Assembly: GCF_000196495.1 (NCBI RefSeq)
Contig: NC_011312.1
Span: forward strand, 2,976,001-3,040,000
Reading direction: 5' to 3'
Length of the DNA stretch: 64,000 bases
From: Aliivibrio salmonicida LFI1238
GTDB lineage: Bacteria; Pseudomonadota; Gammaproteobacteria; Enterobacterales; Vibrionaceae
Of the stretch, positions 1 to 7,187 are shown one piece after another (within the stretch, counting starts at the first letter, position 1; each line of letters opens with the position of its first letter). The notes below the pieces were generated by a model, which saw only the letters and a program-made list of their open reading frames with translations, was not told where the DNA came from and did not search any database. The position numbers and the translations under genes were made by a program.

Positions 1-1067
1 AACGAGTTGGCCTTGTTTTGTGTGGTCACGGTAATATTGGTGCGCAGTGGCTTACATTGTTTACTCAGCAAAAACGAATTTTAGAAAAACGTCGAGGCAT
101 GATTTTTTCATTAGTCGGAGTCGTTGACAGTCATCGATACTGGTTCGATTTTGACGGTATCGATAGTGCATCGGTAGTCAGCCATTTTGATGATGAAGCG
201 GTGAGCTACGAAGAATTTGAATGGATTGAAAAAATCGGTTCAGTCCAAGGATACGATGACGTTGTTATTTTAGATGTAACGGCAAGCTCTGAGCTTGCAA
301 GTCAATACACTAAAATTGCAGAACAAGGCATGCACTTGATCTCTGCAAATAAGGTCGCTGGTTCAGCACCAAGTCATGAATATCAAGCGGTTGTTGATGC
401 GTTTGCAAAAACCGGTCGACATTGGTTATACAATGCAACGGTTGGCGCGGGATTACCAATTAATCATACTGTGCAAGATTTGCGTGAAAGCGGAGACAGC
501 ATTGTTGCACTCTCTGGGATCTTTTCTGGCACTCTTTCTTGGTTATTCCAACAATATACTGGAGAGACTCCCTTTACTGAGTTAGTCGATTTAGCATGGC
601 AACAAGGATTGACAGAGCCAGATCCTAGGCATGATTTAGATGGTTCCGATGTAATGAGAAAGCTTGTTATTTTGGCAAGAGAGTCAGGGTTACAAATCGA
701 ACCGAATCAAATCGAAGTCGAATCGTTGGTTCCCGCCGAATTACAGCAAGTGAGTCTTGATGACTTCTTGGCAAAAGGTGATGCCTTAAATGAAGCATTA
801 TCGGAACGTTTGGAACAAGCGCAGCGAGAACAAAAAGTACTTCGTTATGTTGCCCGTTTGAATAAAAATGGCAGTGCAACGGTTGGGATTGAAGCGCTGT
901 CTGAACATCATGCATTGGCTAATTTATTACCGTGCGATAATATTTTTGCGATTGAAAGTCAGTGGTATAAAGATAACCCTTTAGTGATAAGAGGGCCAGG
1001 CGCCGGAAGAGAGGTTACCGCTGGAGCAATCCAGTCTGATTTGAATAAAATTTCAGCGTTATTTTAA
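1..1067 (+). CDS. metL: Bifunctional aspartokinase II / homoserine dehydrogenase II, C-terminal part (cut by window start)
   Basis: The reading frame is already open at the window edge (codons from base 3), so this is the 3' portion of a longer gene. The visible ~355 residues are the homoserine dehydrogenase half: a Rossmann start (CGHGNIGAQW), the substrate region SANKVAGSAPSHEYQ, the GAGLPI segment and the conserved C-terminal RGPGAGREVTAGAIQSD. It reduces aspartate semialdehyde to homoserine for methionine and threonine synthesis. The match to MetL is closer than to ThrA, judged from remembered E. coli sequence (for example the HWLYNATVGAGLPINHTV stretch). The usual neighbour metF is not next to it but about 16 kb away. 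A strong terminator follows at 1104. Confidence 0.93.
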   Translation, partial: RVGLVLCGHGNIGAQWLTLFTQQKRILEKRRGMIFSLVGVVDSHRYWFDFDGIDSASVVSHFDDEAVSYEEFEWIEKIGSVQGYDDVVILDVTASSELASQYTKIAEQGMHLISANKVAGSAPSHEYQAVVDAFAKTGRHWLYNATVGAGLPINHTVQDLRESGDSIVALSGIFSGTLSWLFQQYTGETPFTELVDLAWQQGLTEPDPRHDLDGSDVMRKLVILARESGLQIEPNQIEVESLVPAELQQVSLDDFLAKGDALNEALSERLEQAQREQKVLRYVARLNKNGSATVGIEALSEHHALANLLPCDNIFAIESQWYKDNPLVIRGPGAGREVTAGAIQSDLNKISALF

Positions 1068-1103
1068 CCAAATGTAATACTTATTAACGTTTCGTTATAT
1101 TTT

Positions 1104-1131
1104 AAACCATGCCATGTTGCATGGTTTTTTT
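1104..1131 (+). terminator. Rho-independent terminator after metL
   Basis: A 9-bp stem (AAACCATGC / GCATGGTTT) with a 6-nt loop is followed directly by a T run. It lies 36 bp after the metL stop codon. Confidence 0.9.
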
Positions 1132-1408
1132 CGTTTAACGTAGGAAAAATCGGAAACTATTGATATTTAGGTTATTTTATGTTTTTTCCTAATTGATTGA
1201 TTTGTAAATAAAATTAATCGGTTAACTTTGATTAAGCATAAATTAAAATTAAAATCTGTTACGTGCTATGGATTTTGTAAATCTATTCAGTGATTATGTT
1301 GAACAGTTGGCTAGCATACGTTCTGTCAATAACGTGTATAACTATAATAATATGCAGCTTACTTTTTCTTATTTTAATAATTTGCTGAAAAATAGAGAGA
1401 GCCTTTAA
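1132..1408. other. AT-rich intergenic region upstream of leuO
   Basis: There is no ORF, IS scar or recognisable RNA gene in this stretch. It is very AT-rich with many short T and A tracts, which is typical of H-NS/LeuO-type regulated promoters. The leuO promoter must lie here, but I could not single out convincing -35/-10 boxes. A purine-rich AGAGAG lies about 9 bp before the leuO start. Confidence 0.5.
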
Positions 1409-2383
1409 ATGAGTATGTCTGAATTTTCCTCTGCATCTAATAGCGTTAGAGCAGAACAAGTATTACGTGGAGTAGATTTAAATCTACTGACTGTTTTTGA
1501 TGCAGTAATGCAAGAGCAAAATATTACTCGAGCAGCTCAAAACCTAGGTATGTCACAACCGGCAGTGAGTAATGCGGTATCACGACTAAAAGTGATGTTT
1601 AATGATGAACTCTTTATTCGCCATGGTCGTGGTATTCAACCAACGCAACGTGCTCGTCAATTATTCGCACCAATGCGTCAAGCACTGCAATTGGTAAAAA
1701 ATGAATTACCAAGTTCGACGTTTATTCCTGAAACATCAATGAGACAATTTAAGCTCTCAATTTGTAGCCCTTCGGATATTCGTTTTGCTCCACGAATCAT
1801 GAGAGATATTCAGCAAAAATCGCCTCATATTAGTTTAAAGTTGTCTGGTGAACATGAAGCGGATATTGCTCAAAAGCTTCGTTATCAAGAAATTGACTTT
1901 GTGATTGATTATGTTCGTTTTGACGAACCTGGTTTTATGAGCACTGAGTTATTTACTGATGAATTAGTGGTTGTTGCTGCCGTTAATCACCCTCGAATTC
2001 AGGGTATGATTACTAAAGAGCAATTGGCAAATGAGAAACATGCTGTTCCTGCTCGTATTGAAAATACAAAAGGGTTTGCAGACCATTTATATCAAGATGC
2101 TATTTATGAGCAAGCTTACAAAGGGGCTAGCATCAGCAACATTCTTTATGTTGTTTCTCAATCAGAGTTGATTACGGTTGCTCCTAAGTGGTTGGTCAGT
2201 TCAATGCCAAACCGCGATCAACTGGCTATTCTTCCATTGCCAATTGAATCAAAAGGGATCAGTGGCTATTTAAGCTGGCATGACTCGTACCAAAAAGACA
2301 AAGGTCATATTTGGATGCGTGATCAATTGATGCTTATTTGTGGCGAAGAAGTCGTTGCTTCAAGTAAAGGTATGATGTTTTAG
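1409..2383 (+). CDS. leuO: LysR-family transcriptional regulator LeuO
   Basis: This 324-residue LysR-type regulator carries the winged helix-turn-helix at about residues 24-80 (core TRAAQNLGMSQPAVSNAVSR) and a substrate-binding-like effector domain from about residue 105. The RGVDLNLLTVFDAVM opening and the total length agree with LeuO, a global regulator that counteracts H-NS in enterics and vibrios. An ATG two codons downstream is an alternative start; the first is preferred for its spacing from AGAGAG. An acyl-CoA synthetase gene follows, an order I recall from Vibrio cholerae. The effector, if any, cannot be seen. Confidence 0.87.
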   Translation: MSMSEFSSASNSVRAEQVLRGVDLNLLTVFDAVMQEQNITRAAQNLGMSQPAVSNAVSRLKVMFNDELFIRHGRGIQPTQRARQLFAPMRQALQLVKNELPSSTFIPETSMRQFKLSICSPSDIRFAPRIMRDIQQKSPHISLKLSGEHEADIAQKLRYQEIDFVIDYVRFDEPGFMSTELFTDELVVVAAVNHPRIQGMITKEQLANEKHAVPARIENTKGFADHLYQDAIYEQAYKGASISNILYVVSQSELITVAPKWLVSSMPNRDQLAILPLPIESKGISGYLSWHDSYQKDKGHIWMRDQLMLICGEEVVASSKGMMF

Positions 2384-2412
2384 CGTTGAAATACTCTAAA
2401 ATTAGAAGAATA

Positions 2413-2442
2413 AAAGGCAGCATCATTGATGTTGCCTTTTTT
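2413..2442 (+). terminator. Rho-independent terminator after leuO
   Basis: A stem AAAGGCA(G)CATCA / TGATGTTGCCTTT is followed by a T run, 30 bp after the leuO stop. Confidence 0.85.
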
Positions 2443-2599
2443 GTAGGATCTCATTCGATATAAATGAAATGTATATTATTAATAATGAACTTGTTAATAC
2501 GGCTCATCAGAAATGAGTTTCGTACAACATTCCTTACATTTTATACAGGGAAAGTATTGCCTTTTTTAGCACCACTTGTACACTTTGTTTAGATTATAG

Positions 2600-2613
2600 C
2601 TTACAAGTGTAAG
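2600..2613. promoter_or_regulatory. Short palindrome upstream of the acyl-CoA synthetase gene
   Basis: CTTACA and TGTAAG are separated by 2 bp, ending 17 bp before the start codon. It overlaps the expected 5' UTR or promoter and could be an operator half-site pair. No known regulator consensus (for example FadR) matches, so the assignment is tentative. Confidence 0.2.
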
Positions 2614-2630
2614 CCTAAAGGTGATACGAG

Positions 2631-4466
2631 ATGACTATTCAAAATCCACATATTGTAAAAGAGATCCGCCAGCACATTGCAACTCGTGCAAATGACACTG
2701 CATTACGTGAACGTAAATGTGGCGCTTGGAGTGACACTCAGTGCTCAGCATGGAGTGACATCACTTGGGGTGAATTTGGTCAGCAAATGGATACTCTGTC
2801 TTTAGCACTATTAGCTCATGGATTGAAAATACAAGAGAAAGTAGGGATCTTCGCCAATAATATGCCTCGCTGGACTGTTGCTGATTTTGCAACAATGCAA
2901 TTGCGTTCAGTGCCTGTGCCTATTTATCCAACGAACACACCAACACAAGCGGCTTATGTTATTAATGACGCAAATATCCGCATATTATTTGTGGGTGAAC
3001 AAGCGCAGTATAATTCGGCGGTTGTGATTTTTGAACAATGCCCACAATTAACTCATATTGTTGCGTTAAGTGATGACATTGATTTAAATGATCACGAAGC
3101 TGGTATTTCGTGGAATGACTTCATTTCTGCAGCAAATGAATCTCATCAAGAAGAGTTAACTCATCGCCTTGATACGGCTGAAATGGATGATTTGCTGACA
3201 TTGATCTACACCTCTGGTACGACAGGGGAGCCAAAAGGGGTAATGCTAGATTACACCAATATTGGTTCTCAATTAGAGGGACATAACACGAATTTAGCGC
3301 TAACGGAAAAAGACGTATCATTGTGTTTCTTACCGTTATCGCATGTTTTTGAACGTGCTTGGACGTTTTACGTTCTTTATAAAGGCGCGATTAACTGCTA
3401 TTTACCAAACACAAACTTAATTAAAGACGCACTCATTGAAGTTAAACCAACGGTTATGTGTGCGGTTCCTCGTTTTTACGAGAAGATTTTCTCAACGGTC
3501 CATGAAAAAGTATCCCGTGCTCCTGCTCATCGTAAAGTGATGTTTACTTGGGCTGTAAATATGGGGGCGAAGATGTCTGCTTGTAAACAAGAGGCACGTG
3601 AACCTTCATGGATACTGAAACAGTCTCATAAAATTGCAGATAAGTTAGTGTTGTCTAAATTACGAATGATTTTGGGTGGAAACATCAATTTTATGCCGTG
3701 TGGTGGCGCTAAATTGGATGCAACCATTGGCCGGTTTTTTCATGCGCTTGGCGTCAATGTTAAATTAGGTTATGGCATGACAGAAACCACAGCAACGATT
3801 TCATGCTGGGAAGACGGTAAATTTCATCCTGATTCTATAGGCACATTAATGCCTGGCGCTGAAGTTAAGATTGGCAAAAAGAATGAAATTCTAGTTCGTG
3901 GTCCGATGGTCATGAAAGGATATTATAATAAGCCAGAAGAAACCGCATTGACCTTTACTGAAGATGGTTTCCTAAAAACAGGCGATGCTGGTGAGTTTGA
4001 TGCCGACGGTAATTTATACATTACTGATCGTATTAAAGAGCTTATGAAGACCTCTGGTGGTAAATATATTGCACCACAAGTGATTGAAGGAGCGATTGGT
4101 AAAGATCATTTTATTGAGCAAATTGCCGTTATTGCTGACACGCGTAAGTTTGTTTCTGCATTGATTGTTCCTTGTTATGATGCTCTTGAAGAATACGCAA
4201 AAGAGTTGAATATTGCTTACCATGACCGTATGGAATTAGTTAAGAACAGTGAAATTGTCGAAATGCTTGAAAAGCGTGTCGCTAATTTACAAAAAGAATT
4301 GGCTCGTTTTGAACAAGTGAAAAAATTCACATTATTATCGAAAGCATTTTCGATGGATAAAGGTGAATTAACCCCAACACAAAAGTTACGTCGTAAAGTT
4401 ATCAGTGAGCGTTATCAAGACGAAATTGAAGAAATGTACGATGAGAAGAAAGAGAAAGCAGAATAG
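2631..4466 (+). CDS. Long-chain fatty-acid--CoA ligase (AMP-forming)
   Basis: This 611-residue member of the adenylate-forming (ANL) superfamily should activate fatty acids to acyl-CoA via acyl-AMP at the inner membrane face. The P-loop LIYTSGTTGEPKG is at residues 191-203, the A5 motif GYGMTETT near 380, the TGDAGEFD hinge region near 450, and a C-terminal KGELTPTQKLRRK segment is present. It resembles the long (~600 aa) FAD15/AasC-like branch more than E. coli FadD (561 aa), so I do not assign fadD. AAAGGTGA upstream gives a good ribosome site. It is monocistronic, with its own terminator. Confidence 0.9.
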   Translation: MTIQNPHIVKEIRQHIATRANDTALRERKCGAWSDTQCSAWSDITWGEFGQQMDTLSLALLAHGLKIQEKVGIFANNMPRWTVADFATMQLRSVPVPIYPTNTPTQAAYVINDANIRILFVGEQAQYNSAVVIFEQCPQLTHIVALSDDIDLNDHEAGISWNDFISAANESHQEELTHRLDTAEMDDLLTLIYTSGTTGEPKGVMLDYTNIGSQLEGHNTNLALTEKDVSLCFLPLSHVFERAWTFYVLYKGAINCYLPNTNLIKDALIEVKPTVMCAVPRFYEKIFSTVHEKVSRAPAHRKVMFTWAVNMGAKMSACKQEAREPSWILKQSHKIADKLVLSKLRMILGGNINFMPCGGAKLDATIGRFFHALGVNVKLGYGMTETTATISCWEDGKFHPDSIGTLMPGAEVKIGKKNEILVRGPMVMKGYYNKPEETALTFTEDGFLKTGDAGEFDADGNLYITDRIKELMKTSGGKYIAPQVIEGAIGKDHFIEQIAVIADTRKFVSALIVPCYDALEEYAKELNIAYHDRMELVKNSEIVEMLEKRVANLQKELARFEQVKKFTLLSKAFSMDKGELTPTQKLRRKVISERYQDEIEEMYDEKKEKAE

Positions 4467-4492
4467 TATATCTCTGTAGATTCATAGATAAA

Positions 4493-4523
4493 AAAACCAG
4501 TCACTTTTAGGCTGGTTTTTTTT
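4493..4523 (+). terminator. Terminator after the acyl-CoA ligase gene
   Basis: The stem AACCAGTC / GGCTGGTT (one G-T wobble) has a 7-nt loop and is followed by an eight-T run. Confidence 0.88.
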
Positions 4524-4771
4524 CGCCTAAAAAATGAGATCTTACTCAATGTAGAAAGCGTTATGCCTTCGTTTTTTATTGAAACGTAACTATTTTAATC
4601 TCTCTTTATTGCCTATAACTTGGTTTTTACTTCTGATTTATCTTGGTTAGGTTGATTTTAAATATTGAGAATTAATTAAAGCCTGAATTTATATTCTGTA
4701 GAGTTAAAATGACGCTAGACCAAGGTGCTATGAAAAGGTTAAAGTTGTTTCGTAATGTTGGCTTTTGTTAT
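4524..4771. other. Intergenic DNA ending at the left junction of IS66 copy 1
   Basis: There is no intact gene. Short in-frame starts at 4709 and 4730 open a reading frame (beginning MKRLKLFRNVGFCY from 4730) that runs straight into the IS end, so this may be the first codons of a gene cut by the insertion; the ribosome site is poor and the fragment too short to identify. The 8 bp abutting the IS (TTTGTTAT) are not repeated on its other side. Confidence 0.3.
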
Positions 4772-4852
4772 GTAAGCGTGCGGGGAACTACACCTAACAA
4801 ATAAAATTCATTATGCGTATCTTACGATCTTTCATTTAACGAGAACGTAATT

Positions 4853-5167
4853 ATGCAAAAAGATAAAAAGAGAACACCAGAGCAATGGCACGCTCTATTT
4901 GAATCTCAGCAATCTAGCAAGCTTAGTGCCGCTGAATTTTGTCGTAACCATAATATTCTGCCAAAGACATTTAGTGCACGTAAAGCACGATGGAAACAAA
5001 AGATTAACGCTTCTACTTTCTTGAAAGTAGAAGCGTTAACATCAACTATCATCGCCACTCCACAATTACCAGATATTCAACTTTCTATCGGAAAATTGCG
5101 ATTAACATTGCCAGCTAATACTGAACCTCACTGGATAGGACTCTTATTAAAAGGGTATCAATCATGA
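4853..5167 (+). CDS. tnpA: IS66 accessory protein TnpA (copy 1)
   Basis: This 104-residue protein has a predicted helix-turn-helix in its first half (SKLSAAEFCRNHNILPKTFS, about residues 22-41) and a basic patch after it, as in the IS66 OrfA/TnpA group. It is required together with TnpB and TnpC for IS66 transposition in characterised members. Its stop overlaps the tnpB start by 4 bp (ATGA), suggesting translational coupling. Codons 51-62 are spelled by a perfect hairpin (5004-5039). Confidence 0.92.
   Translation: MQKDKKRTPEQWHALFESQQSSKLSAAEFCRNHNILPKTFSARKARWKQKINASTFLKVEALTSTIIATPQLPDIQLSIGKLRLTLPANTEPHWIGLLLKGYQS
5004..5039. repeat. 36-bp perfect palindrome inside tnpA (copy 1)
   Basis: Two 17-bp arms (beginning TTAACGCTTCTACTTTC) are separated by a 2-nt TT loop. 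The same sequence recurs in copies 2 and 3. As RNA it would fold into a very stable hairpin within the tnpA coding region. Confidence 0.95.
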
Positions 5168-5511
5168 ATGTATTTACTGATGTTTCCACCATTTATCTTC
5201 ATCGTGATTTTGTCGATTTTCGCAAGGCCATTAATGGCCTTGTCGTGATTGTTGAGCAAGAAATGCAACTATCACCGTTTAGTGATGCTCTATTTATATT
5301 TTGCAATAAGCCTCGTGATAAACTCAAAATATTGTATTGGGATAAAACAGGATTCGCTTTATGGTACAAGCGATTAGATGAAGACCGCTTCAAATGGCCA
5401 CGAAATATAAATAACGATACGTTAGCATTATCAGAGCAGCAACTGACACTGCTATTACAAGGTTTTGATATCTTAGGACATCAACCGGTACATTATCAAA
5501 CAACCCTTTAA
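5164..5511 (+). CDS. tnpB: IS66 accessory protein TnpB (copy 1)
   Basis: This 115-residue protein is typical of the IS66 Orf2/TnpB family (the family once called transposase IS66 Orf2). Diagnostic stretches are DFRKAINGL near the N-terminus, FCNKPRDKLKILYWDKTGFALWYKRL in the middle, and FKWP after it. It is translationally coupled to tnpA. Its exact biochemical role in transposition is not settled. Confidence 0.95.
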   Translation: MNVFTDVSTIYLHRDFVDFRKAINGLVVIVEQEMQLSPFSDALFIFCNKPRDKLKILYWDKTGFALWYKRLDEDRFKWPRNINNDTLALSEQQLTLLLQGFDILGHQPVHYQTTL

Positions 5512-5582
5512 ATAGTTGATTCTCAGTCAAGAATAGGAGGCAACCGATTGATTACCTGTATTATCGTTATATAGTCATCTAC

Positions 5583-7070
5583 ATGATTGATAAAATAAAA
5601 CCACTTCCTGATACCATTGACGAGCTGAAAGCACTTGTGCTTCAGCTTGAAAATAAATATAACCGTCTTCTAGAGCAATTTCGACTGGCTCAACATCAGC
5701 GCTTTGGTAAAAGCAGTGAATCTGACTCGACTCAATTTGATTTATTCAATGAAACAGAAGAAGAAATCATCATTGAAAATGATGACACACAAACGATTAC
5801 CTACACTCGTCAAAAGCCAAAACGCCAACGCTTACCTGAAGACTTACCGCGTACTGTTATTATCCACGACATAAAAGATAAAACTTGTAAGTGTTGCGGT
5901 CTAGAGATGCATGCGATGGGTAAAGACATCAGTGAAAAGTTGGAATTTGTACCAGCTAAAGTGGAAGTTATTCAACATGTTCGTCCTAAATATGCTTGCC
6001 GAAATTGTGAAAAAAACAATACTTCAGTAGACATTAAACAAGCCCCAATGCCAGCGTCACCAATCCCTAAAGGGATTGCGACCGCAAGTTTACTTGCTCA
6101 AATTATTACGGCTAAATTTCAATACAGTCTTCCACTTTATCGTCAAGAAACGTTATTTCAGCAATGGGGTATCATTATTGGACGGCGAACGATGGCGGAT
6201 TGGTTAATAAAATGCTCGGTACTATTTACCCCTCTTAATAACGAGTTACATCGTATTTTGCTTGAACAACCCACTCTGCATTGTGATGAAACAACGGTAA
6301 ATGTGTTGGATGTTGAAAAAGCAAAATGTTATATGTGGGTCTACTGCTCTGGCTATGATTCTCCAGGCTCTGGTGTTTTGCCTGGAATTGTACTTTATGA
6401 TTATCAATCTAGCAGGCATGGCTACCATCCAGTTAACTTTTTAAAAGGTTATAACGGGTATTTACATACCGATGGTTACCAAGGTTATGAACAAACTGAA
6501 GCGATTTTAGTTGGCTGTTGGGCACACGCACGTCGACGATTTATTGAGGCTCAACGTGTTCAAGTAAAAGGGAAAACAGGGAGTGCAGATTGGGTATTGA
6601 GTAAAATCCAAAAGCTATACCGGATCGAATCGTTATTAAAAGAGGCTTCCCCTGAAGCCAAGTATGTTGCTCGGCAGACAGAAGCCCGCGATTTACTTAA
6701 AGAGCTCCGTGATTGGCTTGATAGCGCAGTTAGTCGAGTATCACCTAAAACAAAATTAGGTGAGGCGATTAGCTATACATTAAATCAATGGGATAAATTA
6801 GTTCGTTATATTGATGATGGATTGTTATCTATTGATAACAATCGAGCAGAGCGAGCGGTTAAACCGTTTGTTATCGGCCGGAAAAACTGGTTATTTTCGG
6901 GTTCAACGGCTGGTGCAGATTCAAGTGCAATGCTTTACAGCATTGTAGAAACAGCAAAGGCAAACGGATTAATCCCTTACGATTATATTAGGTATTGTCT
7001 AGATCGTTTATGTGTTGGATCGCCAGATATCGATTCACTTTTACCTTGGAATGTAAAAGACAAGGTGTAG
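5583..7070 (+). CDS. tnpC: IS66 transposase TnpC (copy 1)
   Basis: This 495-residue DDE transposase is full length for the family. It has an N-terminal leucine-rich coiled coil (residues ~10-45), a zinc-finger-like CxxC...CxxC pair (CKCC near 101, CRNC near 138), and a catalytic core with D in LHCDETT (~235), D in HTDGYQGY (~296) and E in NNRAERAVKPF (~422). It begins MIDKIKP, where copies 2 and 3 read MTDKIKP, and has I where copy 2 has M near residue 308. A 71-bp gap separates it from tnpB. Confidence 0.96.
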   Translation: MIDKIKPLPDTIDELKALVLQLENKYNRLLEQFRLAQHQRFGKSSESDSTQFDLFNETEEEIIIENDDTQTITYTRQKPKRQRLPEDLPRTVIIHDIKDKTCKCCGLEMHAMGKDISEKLEFVPAKVEVIQHVRPKYACRNCEKNNTSVDIKQAPMPASPIPKGIATASLLAQIITAKFQYSLPLYRQETLFQQWGIIIGRRTMADWLIKCSVLFTPLNNELHRILLEQPTLHCDETTVNVLDVEKAKCYMWVYCSGYDSPGSGVLPGIVLYDYQSSRHGYHPVNFLKGYNGYLHTDGYQGYEQTEAILVGCWAHARRRFIEAQRVQVKGKTGSADWVLSKIQKLYRIESLLKEASPEAKYVARQTEARDLLKELRDWLDSAVSRVSPKTKLGEAISYTLNQWDKLVRYIDDGLLSIDNNRAERAVKPFVIGRKNWLFSGSTAGADSSAMLYSIVETAKANGLIPYDYIRYCLDRLCVGSPDIDSLLPWNVKDKV

Positions 7071-7086
7071 TTCCCCGCACGCTTAC

Positions 7087-7094
7087 CTTTTAAC
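7087..7094. repeat. Split target-site duplication, half 1 (CTTTTAAC)
   Basis: This octamer abuts the right end of IS66 copy 1. Its reverse complement GTTAAAAG abuts the outer (right) end of copy 2 at 16843. IS66 elements make 8-bp duplications; here the two halves sit on different copies, as expected after inversion between them. Confidence 0.85.
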
Positions 7095-7128
7095 GTTAAT
7101 TCATCGTAATTGTTAAAAATAAGATTAT

Positions 7129-7153
7129 AAAAAAAGGCCACCGAAGTGACCTT
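7129..7153 (-). terminator. Terminator of ppc
   Basis: Read on the minus strand, AGGTCAC-TTCG-GTGGCCT forms a tetraloop hairpin followed by seven Ts. It lies 35 bp after the ppc stop. Confidence 0.88.
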
Positions 7154-7187
7154 AATGTAGAGTGCGTTATGTCATGCTAATCAGGCA

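Larger units (their letters stand above)
4772..7086 (+). mobile_element. IS66-family insertion sequence, copy 1 (complete)
   Basis: The element is 2315 bp with perfect 23-bp terminal inverted repeats beginning GTAAGCGTGCGGGGAACTAC. It encodes the standard IS66 set tnpA-tnpB-tnpC in one direction. The last codons and the stop of tnpC lie inside the right inverted repeat. Flanking octamers are TTTGTTAT (left) and CTTTTAAC (right), so there is no target duplication of its own. The right octamer matches the outer flank of copy 2 instead (see findings). I found three substitutions that distinguish it from the other copies (5587, 5684, 6506). Confidence 0.97.

Noticed and set aside
1..1067. thrA (aspartokinase I / homoserine dehydrogenase I) for the first gene
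   Set aside because: The homoserine dehydrogenase half matches MetL motifs more closely, and no thrB follows.
5199..5393. Antisense 64-codon ORF inside tnpB (also in copies 2 and 3)
   Set aside because: It is a shadow of the tnpB coding frame and appears three times only because the IS is repeated.
7129..7153. Near-identical hairpins at 7129 and 48437 as a dispersed repeat family
   Set aside because: Both are terminators placed right after ppc and efp; two cases with a common TTCG-loop design do not make a mobile repeat.
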